Shown: positions 20,243-29,897, counted from the stretch's first letter. The stretch is 45,496 nucleotides of DNA from Beijerinckiaceae bacterium (GCA_018882635.1 VERN01000002.1:1-45496); one strand, 5' to 3'. Notes: a model not told the origin generated them from the sequence alone. Translations and numbers: made by a program.

Positions 20243-21388
20243 TCAGCGCACGAAAAGGTCCAGTGCCGAACCATTCAGGGGCTCTGCCCCGCCTTCCCCT
20301 ACGAGATAGGTGCGGCCAAGGCACATGGCCGTCTCGGTCTCCGAATCCATCAGGATCATATGGGCAAACAGCACCATGCCCGGCAGGATCGGCCAATCAT
20401 TGTCCTGATAGAACATCGGCGGATCCATCCAGCTCGGCGTGAATTTGGCACCCAGTGAATAACCGCACGCGTTCAAACGATGGCTGCCGAGCCCATGCGC
20501 GTCGAGGACGCCTGTATGCGCGGCAAAAATGTCACCTGCCTTGGCACCGGGCTTCATCGCCGCTTGGCAGGCAAGGAGCGCTTCCTTCGCCGCCGCATGA
20601 TAGGTGACATGCAAAGGCCGCGGCTCACCGACAATCACCGTCCGCATCAAGGCGGCGTGATAGTGCCGATAGGCTCCAGCAAATTCGAGTGTGATCTGAT
20701 CCTTCGCCTCAAGCACGCGACGGCCTGATTTGTAACGGCAGAGCAGCGCATCTCGGCCCGACCCGATGATGAACTCATTGCCCGGATAATCGCCGCCATT
20801 GGCAAAAATAACATTGTGCTGCGCCGCCAGAATATCGCCTTCATCCGCGCCCGCTTTAATCGCATCGCGCGCGGCTTCGTCGGCGAGATCAGACAAGCGC
20901 GCCGCTTCGCGCACATAACGAATTTCAGCCGGCGACTTAATCACGCGTAACCGCGGCACTAAATCCGATATATCAATGAGCGTGTTGCCCGCAAACGCGG
21001 CTTCAAGCTCGCGGCCGCGTCGATGGGTCAGCCCATAGGATTCATATTCGCAGCCGATCCGACCCTTAATGCCCATCTCGTCGGCGAGGCGCTTGAGATC
21101 ACCCACGGGATCAGCGTGAAGCCCGTCCTTCCAGATGCGGATGTCCTCAACATTGGAGGTATGCTGGGCCTGCCTGAGATCGGCCGAGCGGGTGAGCAGT
21201 GCCATACGGCCATCCGCCTTCACCACGAGGCATTGGAAGAAGCAGAAGCCAAACGTGTCATAGCCCGTCAGCCAAAACATGCTTTCTTGCGCAAACAGGA
21301 AGGCGGCATCGAGCTTGTCCCGTGCCATCGTCTCCAGCAATTTGCTCTTCCGTTCCGCGAACTCGATCGTATCGAAATGCAGCGCCAT
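20243..21388 (-). CDS. M24-family pita-bread-fold protein (creatinase/ectoine-hydrolase-like)
   Basis: FLFAQESMFWLTGYDTFGFCFFQCLVV, ITLEFAGAYRHYHAALMRTVIVG, MKPGAKAGDIF, PGMVLFAHMILMDSETETAMCLGRTYLVGEGGAEPL. Start at MALHFDT. Confidence 0.85.
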   Translation of the reverse strand: MALHFDTIEFAERKSKLLETMARDKLDAAFLFAQESMFWLTGYDTFGFCFFQCLVVKADGRMALLTRSADLRQAQHTSNVEDIRIWKDGLHADPVGDLKRLADEMGIKGRIGCEYESYGLTHRRGRELEAAFAGNTLIDISDLVPRLRVIKSPAEIRYVREAARLSDLADEAARDAIKAGADEGDILAAQHNVIFANGGDYPGNEFIIGSGRDALLCRYKSGRRVLEAKDQITLEFAGAYRHYHAALMRTVIVGEPRPLHVTYHAAAKEALLACQAAMKPGAKAGDIFAAHTGVLDAHGLGSHRLNACGYSLGAKFTPSWMDPPMFYQDNDWPILPGMVLFAHMILMDSETETAMCLGRTYLVGEGGAEPLNGSALDLFVR

Positions 21389-21480
21389 CGTGGTCTCCCT
21401 TATCAGCAAGGGCACAAGAGCCGAGGACAAGTGCGGGCGCAACCCTTCCCCTTGCCGCAGGAAGCCCCTAAATCGGGCCA

Positions 21481-23490
21481 ATGATCCCGCGCCCGCCCTC
21501 GATCGATGATGACGATCTTCCGCCCGAAGCGGACGAGCCGGACGAGGCTGCCGAAACCACCGAGCCAACCGAAGCCGAAAGCGGCCCTGCGCTGGACCTC
21601 AACGAGCCTGCGCCCGCCTCACGCTATGCCGCCGGCACCGAGGTGATCAAACGCTTTCAAGCGACACTCCCCAACACCCCCGGCGTCTACCGCATGTTCG
21701 ATGCCGAAGGGACCGTGCTGTATGTCGGCAAAGCGAAGAGCCTGAAAAAGCGCGTCGCCTCCTATGTGCGCGGCTTTGGCCACACCAACCGCATCGCCCG
21801 TATGATCGCGGACACAGCAGCAATGGAATTCGTCACCACCGCGACGGAAACCGAAGCGCTCTTGCTTGAAGCCAATCTCATCAAGCAGCTGAAGCCGCGC
21901 TATAATGTGTTGCTGCGCGACGACAAATCATTTCCCTATATTTTACTGTCCCGCGACCATGTTTCGCCACAGCTCGTCAAACATCGCGGCGCCCGCACCA
22001 AAGAAGGGGATTATTTCGGCCCCTTCGCCAGCGTTTGGGCCGTCAACCGCACGATCACAGCGCTGCAACGCGCCTTCCTCATTCGCACTTGCTCAGATTC
22101 CTATTACGAAAACCGCACGCGTCCGTGCTTGCTCTATCAAATCAAGCGCTGCGCCGGACCCTGCACCGGCGAAGTAAGCCATATCGAATATGCGCGACTT
22201 GCCAATCAAGCGCGCGACTTTCTGTCCGGCAAAAGTCGCAAGGTCAAAGAACAACTCGCGGAGGATATGCAGGCCGCCGCTGAAGCGCTCGAATTTGAAA
22301 CAGCGGCGCGCTATCGCGATCGCTTGGCAGCACTCTCGGCTGTGCAAGCCTCCCAAGACATCAATCCGCAAAGCGTCGAAGCAGCGGACGTCTTCGCCTT
22401 GCATGAAGAAGCAGGCCAATTCTGTATCGAGGCGTTTTTCTTTCGCAATTTCCAGAATTGGGGCAATCGCGCCTATTTTCCACGGGCCGATCGCTCCCTA
22501 TCGGATGCAGAAGTTCTCGGCGCGTTTCTCGCACAATTTTATGATGATAAGCCGCCTCCGCGCCTCATCCTGCTGTCGCACGAGATTGAGGACCGCGCGG
22601 TGCTGTCCGATGCACTTTCGGAAAAAGCTGGCGGGCGTGTAGAGATTGCCGTTCCACAACGCGGCGAGAAACGCGATCTCGTCCAACATGCGCTCGACAA
22701 TGCGCGCGAGGCACTCGGCCGTCGCCTATCGGAATCGATCTCGCAGCAGAAATTGCTCGGCGCGCTTGGATTAGCCTTCGGCATTGAGGCCCCGGTGCGC
22801 CGTGTCGAGGTTTACGACAACTCGCACATCATGGGCACCAATGCGGTCGGCGCGATGATCGTCGCGGGAGCGCAGGGTTTTTCCAAAAGCCATTACCGCA
22901 CATTCAACATCCGCTCGACCGAACTGACGCCGGGTGACGATTTCGGCATGATGCGAGAGGTGCTCGGGCGTCGCTTTTCGCGCCTTATGAAAGATGTCCC
23001 GCGCGATCAGCCGCAAGATGATCCCGAGGCCATGCCACTCTGGCCCGATCTTGTGCTGATCGACGGCGGCAAGGGTCAGGTCGAGGCGGCGCGCGGCGTG
23101 CTCGCCGATCTCGGCGTGCCGGATATTCCCGTTGTCGGCATCGCCAAGGGGCAGGATCGCGATGCGGGGCGCGAGACCTTCTTTGTCGAGGGTCGCGATC
23201 CCTTCCGTCTGCCGCCGCGCGACCCGGCCCTCTATTTCGTCCAACGCCTGCGTGACGAAGCCCATCGCTTCGCCATCGGCACCCATCGCGCCAAGCGCAA
23301 AAAAGAATTCGTGAAAAACCCGCTCGACGAAATCCCCGGCATCGGCCCCGCCCGGAAACGGGCTCTGCTCCTCCATTTTGGCACCGCCAAAGCGGTTTCA
23401 CGGGCCTCGCTCGAAGACCTGTCGCATGTGCCTGGGATCAACGCCGCCACGGCCAAGCTTGTGCATGATTTCTTCCGTGGTGGAGACTAA
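21481..23490 (+). CDS. uvrC: Excinuclease ABC subunit C
   Basis: [32 protein letters not shown] (GIY-YIG), UVR motif, [20 protein letters not shown]-terminal HhH. Confidence 0.97.
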   Translation: MIPRPPSIDDDDLPPEADEPDEAAETTEPTEAESGPALDLNEPAPASRYAAGTEVIKRFQATLPNTPGVYRMFDAEGTVLYVGKAKSLKKRVASYVRGFGHTNRIARMIADTAAMEFVTTATETEALLLEANLIKQLKPRYNVLLRDDKSFPYILLSRDHVSPQLVKHRGARTKEGDYFGPFASVWAVNRTITALQRAFLIRTCSDSYYENRTRPCLLYQIKRCAGPCTGEVSHIEYARLANQARDFLSGKSRKVKEQLAEDMQAAAEALEFETAARYRDRLAALSAVQASQDINPQSVEAADVFALHEEAGQFCIEAFFFRNFQNWGNRAYFPRADRSLSDAEVLGAFLAQFYDDKPPPRLILLSHEIEDRAVLSDALSEKAGGRVEIAVPQRGEKRDLVQHALDNAREALGRRLSESISQQKLLGALGLAFGIEAPVRRVEVYDNSHIMGTNAVGAMIVAGAQGFSKSHYRTFNIRSTELTPGDDFGMMREVLGRRFSRLMKDVPRDQPQDDPEAMPLWPDLVLIDGGKGQVEAARGVLADLGVPDIPVVGIAKGQDRDAGRETFFVEGRDPFRLPPRDPALYFVQRLRDEAHRFAIGTHRAKRKKEFVKNPLDEIPGIGPARKRALLLHFGTAKAVSRASLEDLSHVPGINAATAKLVHDFFRGGD

Positions 23491-23539
23491 TCGTCTCACG
23501 CTCTTGCCTTCCGCTGCGTTTCCTCCCAAACCATGCCCC

Positions 23540-24133
23540 ATGCCGATTGCCGCCCGCCGCTCGAATCCATTCACCCTGCCCAACGTCCTGACCTATGGCC
23601 GGGTCGCGGCGGTCCCTGTCGTGGCCGCCCTTCTGTTCTGGCCTGATGACAATTGGATGCGCTGGGCAGCGCTGGGCGTGTTTGCCGCCGCAGCGATCAC
23701 CGATTTCTTCGATGGCTATCTGGCCCGCGTTTGGGAGCAGCAATCGGCTCTTGGCCGTATGCTCGATCCCATTGCCGACAAGCTGTTGGTAGCCGCCTGC
23801 CTGTTGATGCTGGTCAGCAACAAAACGATCACCGGCCTGTCCGTCTGGGCGGCACTGATTATCCTGAGCCGTGAAATCCTTGTCTCAGGCCTGCGCGAAT
23901 TCCTTGCGGAACTGCGCGTCTCGGTCCCGGTGACCCAAGTCGCCAAATGGAAGACGACACTCCAGCTCTTGGCGCTCGGTTTTCTGATCGCAGGGCCCGC
24001 CGGTGAACCGGTGCTGCCCGGCACCATTAAGATTGGCATTGGCCTTCTGTGGGTTGCGGCGATTTTGACGCTCTATACTGGCTGGGATTATTTCCGCGCC
24101 GGCATTCGCCATGTGGTCGATCACGAAGGGTGA
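23540..24133 (+). CDS. pgsA: CDP-diacylglycerol-glycerol-3-phosphate 3-phosphatidyltransferase
   Basis: TLPNVLTYGRVAAVPVV, ITDFFDGYLARVWEQQSALGRMLDPIADKLLV (CDP-alcohol phosphotransferase motif). Start at MPIAARRS. Confidence 0.94.
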   Translation: MPIAARRSNPFTLPNVLTYGRVAAVPVVAALLFWPDDNWMRWAALGVFAAAAITDFFDGYLARVWEQQSALGRMLDPIADKLLVAACLLMLVSNKTITGLSVWAALIILSREILVSGLREFLAELRVSVPVTQVAKWKTTLQLLALGFLIAGPAGEPVLPGTIKIGIGLLWVAAILTLYTGWDYFRAGIRHVVDHEG

Positions 24134-24136
24134 CCT

Positions 24137-24388
24137 ATGAAACTCGTTTATTTCTCGTGGGTGCGCGAGCGGATCGGCGTTCCTGAGGAAGAACGCGACC
24201 TGCCTGATTCCATCCATATTGTTGCCGACTTGATCGAATGGCTGATCGGCCATGGCGAGAATTACGCTTACGCCTTCGAAAATGCGCAGACTGTGCGTGT
24301 TGCCATCGACAAGAAACACGTGCCGCATGACGCACCCATCGGTAACGCCCGCGAGATCGCCTTTTTCCCACCGATGACGGGAGGCTGA
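24137..24388 (+). CDS. moaD: Molybdopterin synthase small subunit
   Basis: VYFSWVRERIGVPEE...; C-terminal FFPPMTGG with the terminal Gly-Gly. Confidence 0.92.
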   Translation: MKLVYFSWVRERIGVPEEERDLPDSIHIVADLIEWLIGHGENYAYAFENAQTVRVAIDKKHVPHDAPIGNAREIAFFPPMTGG

Positions 24389-24391
24389 ACC

Positions 24392-24850
24392 ATGGCCCGC
24401 ATCATCGTGCAGAGCGCGGCCTTCGACATCGCCGCTGAAATCACGCGCATGGCCGACGAAGCGGGAACCGATTGCGGCGCGATTGTTACGTTCACAGGTT
24501 TGTGCCGCTCGGAAAAAGGCGCTCTGACGGCGCTTGAACTTGAGCATTATCCCGGCATGGCCGAGGAGGAGATTGGCCGCATCGCGAAAATAGCGGAAGA
24601 TCGCTGGCCTCTCGACGCCGTGACCATCATCCACCGCTACGGGAAGATCACCCCCGGCGAAGGCATTGTGCTTGTGCTCGTCGCATCCGCCCATCGCGCG
24701 GCGGCGTTCGAGGCCGCAGAATTTATGATGGATTATCTCAAGACGCATGCGCCGTTCTGGAAGAAAGAACATCGCACTGATGGCCAAGAAGGTTCATGGG
24801 TGGAAGCGCATAACCGCGACGATGTCGCGCTGGGACGCTGGCAGGATTAA
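24392..24850 (+). CDS. moaE: Molybdopterin synthase catalytic subunit
   Basis: GAIVTFTGLCRSEKGALTALELEHYPGMAEEEI, IIHRYGKITPGEGIVLVLVASAHRAAAFEAAEFMMDYLKTHAPFWKKE. Confidence 0.95.
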   Translation: MARIIVQSAAFDIAAEITRMADEAGTDCGAIVTFTGLCRSEKGALTALELEHYPGMAEEEIGRIAKIAEDRWPLDAVTIIHRYGKITPGEGIVLVLVASAHRAAAFEAAEFMMDYLKTHAPFWKKEHRTDGQEGSWVEAHNRDDVALGRWQD

Positions 24851-24882
24851 TGCGCCCGCTTCGGTGCGGCGCTCGATAATCT

Positions 24883-24905
24883 CTGTCTTGAACTAAACAA
24901 GACAG
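24883..24905. promoter_or_regulatory. Perfect 8-bp inverted repeat, candidate operator or hairpin
   Basis: CTGTCTTG-AACTAAA-CAAGACAG between moaE and the LysE-type gene. Confidence 0.4.
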
Positions 24906-25016
24906 TCCAAGCCCTACCCGTTGCCGTCGTAAAACCTGTCTTTGCGATCAATCACCGTCTGACCTAAAAAGCATTCCGATCGAAAGAGCGTCAGAGCCGC
25001 CACGCCGGACCCATCA

Positions 25017-25649
25017 ATGCCCAGCACCGCCAATTTGATTGCCTTTGCCCTCGTCGCTCTCGGCATGGTGCTGACACCGGGCCCGAACATGATCTACCTC
25101 GTGTCGCGCTCGATCACGCAAGGCGTTGGCGCTGGGCTTATTTCACTGGGCGGCGTCGCACTTGGTTTTGTGGTTTATATGTTGTGCGCAGCGTTTGGCA
25201 TCACGGCGCTCGTGATGGCTGTGCCCTACGCTTATGACGTGCTCCGCTTAGCAGGAGCGGCCTATCTTCTCTATCTCGCATGGCAGGCGGTGAAGCCGGG
25301 CGGACGCTCGCCATTTCAAGTCAAGGAATTACCGGTCGATAGCCCACGCCAATTATTCGCGATGGGCTTTCTCACCAACCTCCTCAATCCCAAAATCGCG
25401 ATGCTCTATCTGTCCTTGTTGCCGCAATTTATTGATCTGTCGCTCGGCCATGTTTTGACGCAGTCGCTGGTTCTGGGTCTCACGCAGATCATCATTAGCG
25501 TGACTGTCAACGCATGCATTGCCTGCGCCGCAGGCGCGATTGCGGTCTTTCTGACAACGCGCCCGACATGGGCGCTCGTGCAGCGTTGGGTCATGGGTTC
25601 GGTGCTGGCCGGTCTGGCGATCCGTATGGCGCTCGAAACCCGCCGTTGA
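25017..25649 (+). CDS. LysE/RhtB-family translocator
   Basis: ALVALGMVLTPGPNMIYLVSRSITQGVGAGLISLGGVALG..., LYLAWQAVKPG, NLLNPKIAMLYLSLLPQFI. Confidence 0.93.
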   Translation: MPSTANLIAFALVALGMVLTPGPNMIYLVSRSITQGVGAGLISLGGVALGFVVYMLCAAFGITALVMAVPYAYDVLRLAGAAYLLYLAWQAVKPGGRSPFQVKELPVDSPRQLFAMGFLTNLLNPKIAMLYLSLLPQFIDLSLGHVLTQSLVLGLTQIIISVTVNACIACAAGAIAVFLTTRPTWALVQRWVMGSVLAGLAIRMALETRR

Positions 25650-25813
25650 TCAAAACACCGCGGCGATCATCGCGCGCGCCCTTTACGCTTTGTTCACCAC
25701 AATCTTAACACAGGGCCGGTTGTGCCGTTCCGATCACGCCAACGGGTGAAAAACCGCAATTCTGCCATCGCCCATTCGCAAAAGGTTAACCTCGTTCTCG
25801 CCATCGTCGCGCC

Positions 25814-26707
25814 ATGCGAGGGCGTGCGTTCAAATGGTGTATCGCCGCGGTTCTGGTGTTGACCGTGGCGGGGTGCGGACTTTTCCGGTGGGAAAAGCGC
25901 GCGCCTTGGCGTGACGATGCCGAGCGCGAATGCCTCGCCTCCAAACAAGTGAAGATCACCGAATATGTCGAGCCCGCCCGTGGCATTGATGGCCCCGGGG
26001 CTTGCGGCATGATTGCGCCGTTCAAAGTGAGCGCCTTTGCCGAAGGGTCGGTCAATTTGCAGGCGCGCCAGACCTTCGCCTGTCCGATGCTACCGGCGAT
26101 CGACCAATGGATTGCCGAAACAGTCCAACCCTCAGCGCTGTTCTATTATGGACAGCGTGTGGTGGGCCTGAAGGCAGGCTCTTATGCCTGTCGCAATCAG
26201 AACAATGCCTATGGCGGACCACTCTCTGAACACGCCTTCGGCAACGCCCTTGATGTGATGGCTTTCGAACTCGCCGATGGCCGCACCATCACGATCGCAA
26301 AAGGCTGGAAGGGTGATCTGCGCGAGCAGGAATTCCTGCGCGAAGTTTTCGTCGGCTCATGCCGGATCTTCGGCACCGTGCTCGGTCCCGGCGCCGACCC
26401 CTACCATTATGACCATTTTCATCTCGATCTGGCCCGCCATGCTGGCGGCCGGACGATTTGTAAGCCGGTCTTGAAGTTCATGCCGAACCTTGATCCGGCG
26501 AAAATCAGGCCCGTGCGCCCGCTTCCCCCGCCCCATATGTCGCCCGCCATTTCGCAAGCGGCCCCAGCACCGCTCGCGCCGCGTTCGGCACCCCCGGCTC
26601 ATGCGGCACCCCTCGGAGGCGTCAGCGCTGTACCAATGGCCCCAATGGCGGTCCCCCAACCGGGCGGCGGCGCGCCCAGAGCGGTTGACCTCGGCGCTCT
26701 TTATTGA
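25814..26707 (+). CDS. Extensin-like C-terminal domain protein (exported) with Pro/Ala-rich tail
   Basis: GPGACGMIAPFKV, ACPMLPAIDQWIAETVQPSALFYYGQRVVGLKAGSYACRNQNN...LSEHAFGNALDVMAFEL, DPYHYDHFHLDLARH. Confidence 0.9.
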   Translation: MRGRAFKWCIAAVLVLTVAGCGLFRWEKRAPWRDDAERECLASKQVKITEYVEPARGIDGPGACGMIAPFKVSAFAEGSVNLQARQTFACPMLPAIDQWIAETVQPSALFYYGQRVVGLKAGSYACRNQNNAYGGPLSEHAFGNALDVMAFELADGRTITIAKGWKGDLREQEFLREVFVGSCRIFGTVLGPGADPYHYDHFHLDLARHAGGRTICKPVLKFMPNLDPAKIRPVRPLPPPHMSPAISQAAPAPLAPRSAPPAHAAPLGGVSAVPMAPMAVPQPGGGAPRAVDLGALY

Positions 26708-26778
26708 TTGATCCGCTTGACCCGGCCAGCCCTCGCGCGCATGGTCCGGTCGAAAGTTTGACCCTTGGGAATCGGACG

Positions 26779-27228
26779 ATGACTCGCTTTGCAGCCGCCC
26801 TTTTGCTGGCCGCCGCCTTTTTGGCTGGCCCTGCGATCGCGCAGGACAATTCCTACCCTTCGGAAACCTGGACCGTCCCCTATAGCGGCAAATATAACGA
26901 GTTCCCGCCCTGCGAGACGGAATCGATCCGTGCGCGCGTGGCGCAGCGCTTCTCCGCAACGCGGAACGAATATTGGTCAGAGCCGACCGAGATCCTCTCG
27001 ATCACAAATGTCCGCCAGATCGGTTTCCGCCCGGAAGGCCTCTCCTACATTCCGCGCCTCTATTGCGAGGGTGTGGCCACGACGAATGATGGCGTGAAGC
27101 GCCGTGTCGTCTATTCGATCATCGAAGAAGCGGGCATGTCCGGCATCGGCTACGGCGTTGAATATTGCGTCGTCGGGCTCGACCCGAGCAACGCCTACGC
27201 GCCCGCATGCCGCGCCGCCTATCCGTAA
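26779..27228 (+). CDS. Secreted hypothetical protein with four cysteines
   Basis: Signal peptide MTRFAAALLLAAAFLAGPAIAQ; overlaps the RNase T2 gene by 22 bp. Start at MTRF rather than the TTG at 26704. Confidence 0.75.
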   Translation: MTRFAAALLLAAAFLAGPAIAQDNSYPSETWTVPYSGKYNEFPPCETESIRARVAQRFSATRNEYWSEPTEILSITNVRQIGFRPEGLSYIPRLYCEGVATTNDGVKRRVVYSIIEEAGMSGIGYGVEYCVVGLDPSNAYAPACRAAYP

Positions 27229-27866
27229 CGCTGCGCGGCGCACTCTTCGCGCTTCTAGCGTTCGCCGCTCCTTCTCCGGCGGCGGCGCAATCGTCAGATT
27301 TCGATTACTACATTCTCGCCCTGTCATGGTCGCCGACTTGGTGCGCCGACAAGGGTGACAGCCGTGACGCTGACCAATGTGCACCGGGCTCCAATCCGGG
27401 TTTCGTCGTCCACGGCCTATGGCCAGCGCAAGCCAATGGCTATTCACCGACCGATTGCGGACCACAAGGACGCAACCCAACACGCATGGCGTTAGACGTT
27501 GCCGCACAAGTGTTTCCCAGTATCGGCCTCGCCCGTTACCAATGGCGCAAGCACGGCGTCTGCTCGGGGCTTGATCCGGCTGCCTATTATACGGCGGCAA
27601 AAACCGCCCGCGCGATGGTGCAAATTCCAGCCCCGTTGAAAGCGCCCACCGCAGATTTGCGCACAACGCCACAAAGCGTCGAACGCGTATTCAGTGACGC
27701 TAATCCGGGCTTGCGCGCCGACATGATGCAGATCGCTTGCCGTCGCGACACACTTGTTGAAGTGCGCCTCTGCATCGGGCGGGATCTGAAATCCTTCGTG
27801 ACCTGCCCGGCGATTCAGCGCAGCGAATGCCGGGCGCGCGACATCACAATTCCGGCCGGGCGCTGA
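27207..27866 (+). CDS. Ribonuclease T2 family protein, exported
   Basis: Signal-like N-terminus; YYILALSWSPTWC, FVVHGLWPA (CAS I), YQWRKHGVCSG (CAS II). Confidence 0.92.
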   Translation: MPRRLSVTLRGALFALLAFAAPSPAAAQSSDFDYYILALSWSPTWCADKGDSRDADQCAPGSNPGFVVHGLWPAQANGYSPTDCGPQGRNPTRMALDVAAQVFPSIGLARYQWRKHGVCSGLDPAAYYTAAKTARAMVQIPAPLKAPTADLRTTPQSVERVFSDANPGLRADMMQIACRRDTLVEVRLCIGRDLKSFVTCPAIQRSECRARDITIPAGR

Positions 27867-27882
27867 CGCGGAACCTCATCTC

Positions 27883-28737
27883 ATGAATTATCGCCACGCC
27901 TTTCATGCAGGCAATTTTGCCGATGTGCTGAAACATGCCGTGCTCGCGCAATGCCTTGCCGCGCTTAACCACAAAGACACGCCCTATCGCGTCATCGACA
28001 CCCATGCCGGACCGGGCCTTTACGATCTCGCAGGCGCCAAAGCCCAACGCACCGGCGAAGCTGCCGACGGCGTGGCCCGCCTTGCCGGCGATCATGAGGC
28101 CCCTCTCGCCGAACTCTTGGCCCCTTATCTGGCGGCCTTGGCCGAAGCCCGGACCCGCTATGGCGAGACGATCTATCCCGGCTCCCCGGCCATCGCCCGG
28201 CTGATGATGCGCCCGCAGGACCGCGCCATATTTTGCGAGAAACATCCGGAGGACGCGCTCGCGCTTGAGCGTTACGCCCGCAATGATCCGCGCGTGAAGG
28301 TCCTGACGATTGATGGTTGGACAGCCCTCAAAGCCAATCTTCCGCCCAAGGAACGGCGCGGCCTTGTGGTGATCGACCCACCCTATGAAGCAGCCGACGA
28401 AATTGAAAAATTGCCCGGCTTCATCACCACGGCCTGGCGCAAATGGCAGACCGGCCAGTTCCTGATCTGGTATCCCATCAAAGACCTGCGGCGGATCGAC
28501 GCGTTTTATGCGGCCATGACCAATTCTGGCATCAAAAAGGTCCTCCGCGCCGAATTAGCCGTCGACAATCCCACCCGCGCGGAGGGCTTGGTTGCCACGG
28601 GGCTTCTGGTCATTAACCCGCCCTGGACCCTTGAATCGATGTTGAAACAGGGTCTCCCATTGCTGCTGAAGATGTTGCAGCGCAAAGACGATGGTTTTTG
28701 GCGTTGTGACTGGCTCATCCCAGAAGAGCACGACTGA
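27883..28737 (+). CDS. rlmJ: 23S rRNA (adenine(2030)-N6)-methyltransferase
   Basis: MNYRHAFHAGNFADVLKHAVLAQCLAALNHKDTPYRVIDTHAGPGLYDL; VVIDPPYE. Confidence 0.95.
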   Translation: MNYRHAFHAGNFADVLKHAVLAQCLAALNHKDTPYRVIDTHAGPGLYDLAGAKAQRTGEAADGVARLAGDHEAPLAELLAPYLAALAEARTRYGETIYPGSPAIARLMMRPQDRAIFCEKHPEDALALERYARNDPRVKVLTIDGWTALKANLPPKERRGLVVIDPPYEAADEIEKLPGFITTAWRKWQTGQFLIWYPIKDLRRIDAFYAAMTNSGIKKVLRAELAVDNPTRAEGLVATGLLVINPPWTLESMLKQGLPLLLKMLQRKDDGFWRCDWLIPEEHD

Positions 28738-28953
28738 TATATTTCAGCTCACTATTTCTATTCTAGTTGAGCGGAAGCTCAACCAAGGTTCGACGCCAAT
28801 AAAGCTTGCCATCGAGCGCAACCTTCGCTGACAATGCCATTCTGGCTTCGTAATCCTCACCATGGGGAAGCGAAGCGGGCCGTCCTGCCATGCACCTGGG
28901 GCGTTCAATCAAGGGCATGGCAAGAGAGGAGGACGGACTGACTGCAAGAGGGA

Positions 28954-29181
28954 ATGGGAATGACGCAGCAAGGCGTGGTCAAGTTTTTCAACGCGGAAAA
29001 GGGCTACGGATTTATCAAGCCCGATGACGGCGGTGCCGATATTTTTGTGCACGTGACAGCCGTCACGCGGGCTGGACTTCCTGGGCTCGATCAGGGACAG
29101 AAGGTCTCGTTCGAAGTCGAGCCGGATAAGAAAGGCAAGGGTCCCAAAGCGGTGAACCTCGTCATTCTGGCGAACGGCTAA
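28954..29181 (+). CDS. Cold-shock-domain protein
   Basis: QGVVKFFNAEKGYGFIKPDDGGADIFVHVTAVTRAGLPGLDQGQKVSFEVE. The start may be 28954 or 28960. Confidence 0.94.
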   Translation: MGMTQQGVVKFFNAEKGYGFIKPDDGGADIFVHVTAVTRAGLPGLDQGQKVSFEVEPDKKGKGPKAVNLVILANG

Positions 29182-29243
29182 CCGGACACCCTGCGCTCTC
29201 TTTGAAAGGACGCGCTGTCTCAACCGGCGGCGCGACAGGAATC

Positions 29244-29846
29244 ATGATTCTTCGCTCATCACCGCCTTCGCCTTTCGGTCGCAAGGTCAAAATTGCCGCC
29301 GCCATTCTCGGTCTCTCAGACAAGATTGAAATCGTCGCGACCGACACGATCGACCCATCCGATTCCATTCGTCAGCAAAATCCGCTGGGCAAGATTCCAG
29401 CCCTGATCAGCGATGACGGCAAGGTTATCTATGACAGCCGCGTCATCGTCGAATATCTCGACATGGTGGCTGGCGGTGGTCGCATTATCCCGAATGGCAC
29501 CGCACGCCTCGATACGCTCGTTCTGCAAGCGCTCGCCGACGGCATCATGGATGCGGGCATTTTGCAGATGTATGAGCGCCGCTTCCGTGACGAAGACCGG
29601 CGCGAAGCCAAATGGATTGAGCACCAGCAGGGCAAGATTGATCGCGCGCTAAACGCACTCGAAAAGCTGGACGTGCCGCTTCATGCGACGCCGCTGATTG
29701 GTGAAATCGCCCTCGCCTGCGCGCTGGGTTATCTCGATCTGCGTTTTGAAGGAAATTGGCGCACCAAGCATCCGCGCCTTGTGGCTTGGCTTGACCGTTT
29801 CGCCGCTGCGGTGCCCGCCTTTGAGAAGACACGCGTCACGGCGTGA
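29244..29846 (+). CDS. Glutathione S-transferase family protein
   Basis: MILRSSPPSPFGRKVKIAAAILGL, NPLGKIPALISDDGKVIYDSRVIVEYLD. Confidence 0.92.
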   Translation: MILRSSPPSPFGRKVKIAAAILGLSDKIEIVATDTIDPSDSIRQQNPLGKIPALISDDGKVIYDSRVIVEYLDMVAGGGRIIPNGTARLDTLVLQALADGIMDAGILQMYERRFRDEDRREAKWIEHQQGKIDRALNALEKLDVPLHATPLIGEIALACALGYLDLRFEGNWRTKHPRLVAWLDRFAAAVPAFEKTRVTA

Positions 29847-29870
29847 TCCAAAACGAAATAGAAAAGAGGG

Positions 29871-29895
29871 CGGCCCGCTTTGCGGGCCGTTTTCG
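29871..29895 (+). terminator. Intrinsic terminator after GST gene
   Basis: CGGCCCGC-TTT-GCGGGCCG followed by TTTTCGTTTT. Confidence 0.8.
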
Positions 29896-29897
29896 TT

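Noticed and set aside
22771-23376. 201-aa minus-strand ORF
   Set aside because: Antisense to uvrC; no family features.
23885-24787. 300-aa minus-strand ORF
   Set aside because: Antisense to pgsA-moaD-moaE, which are all clearly conserved genes.
26977-27672. 231-aa minus-strand ORF
   Set aside because: Antisense to the secreted protein and RNase T2 genes; low-complexity Arg-rich sequence.
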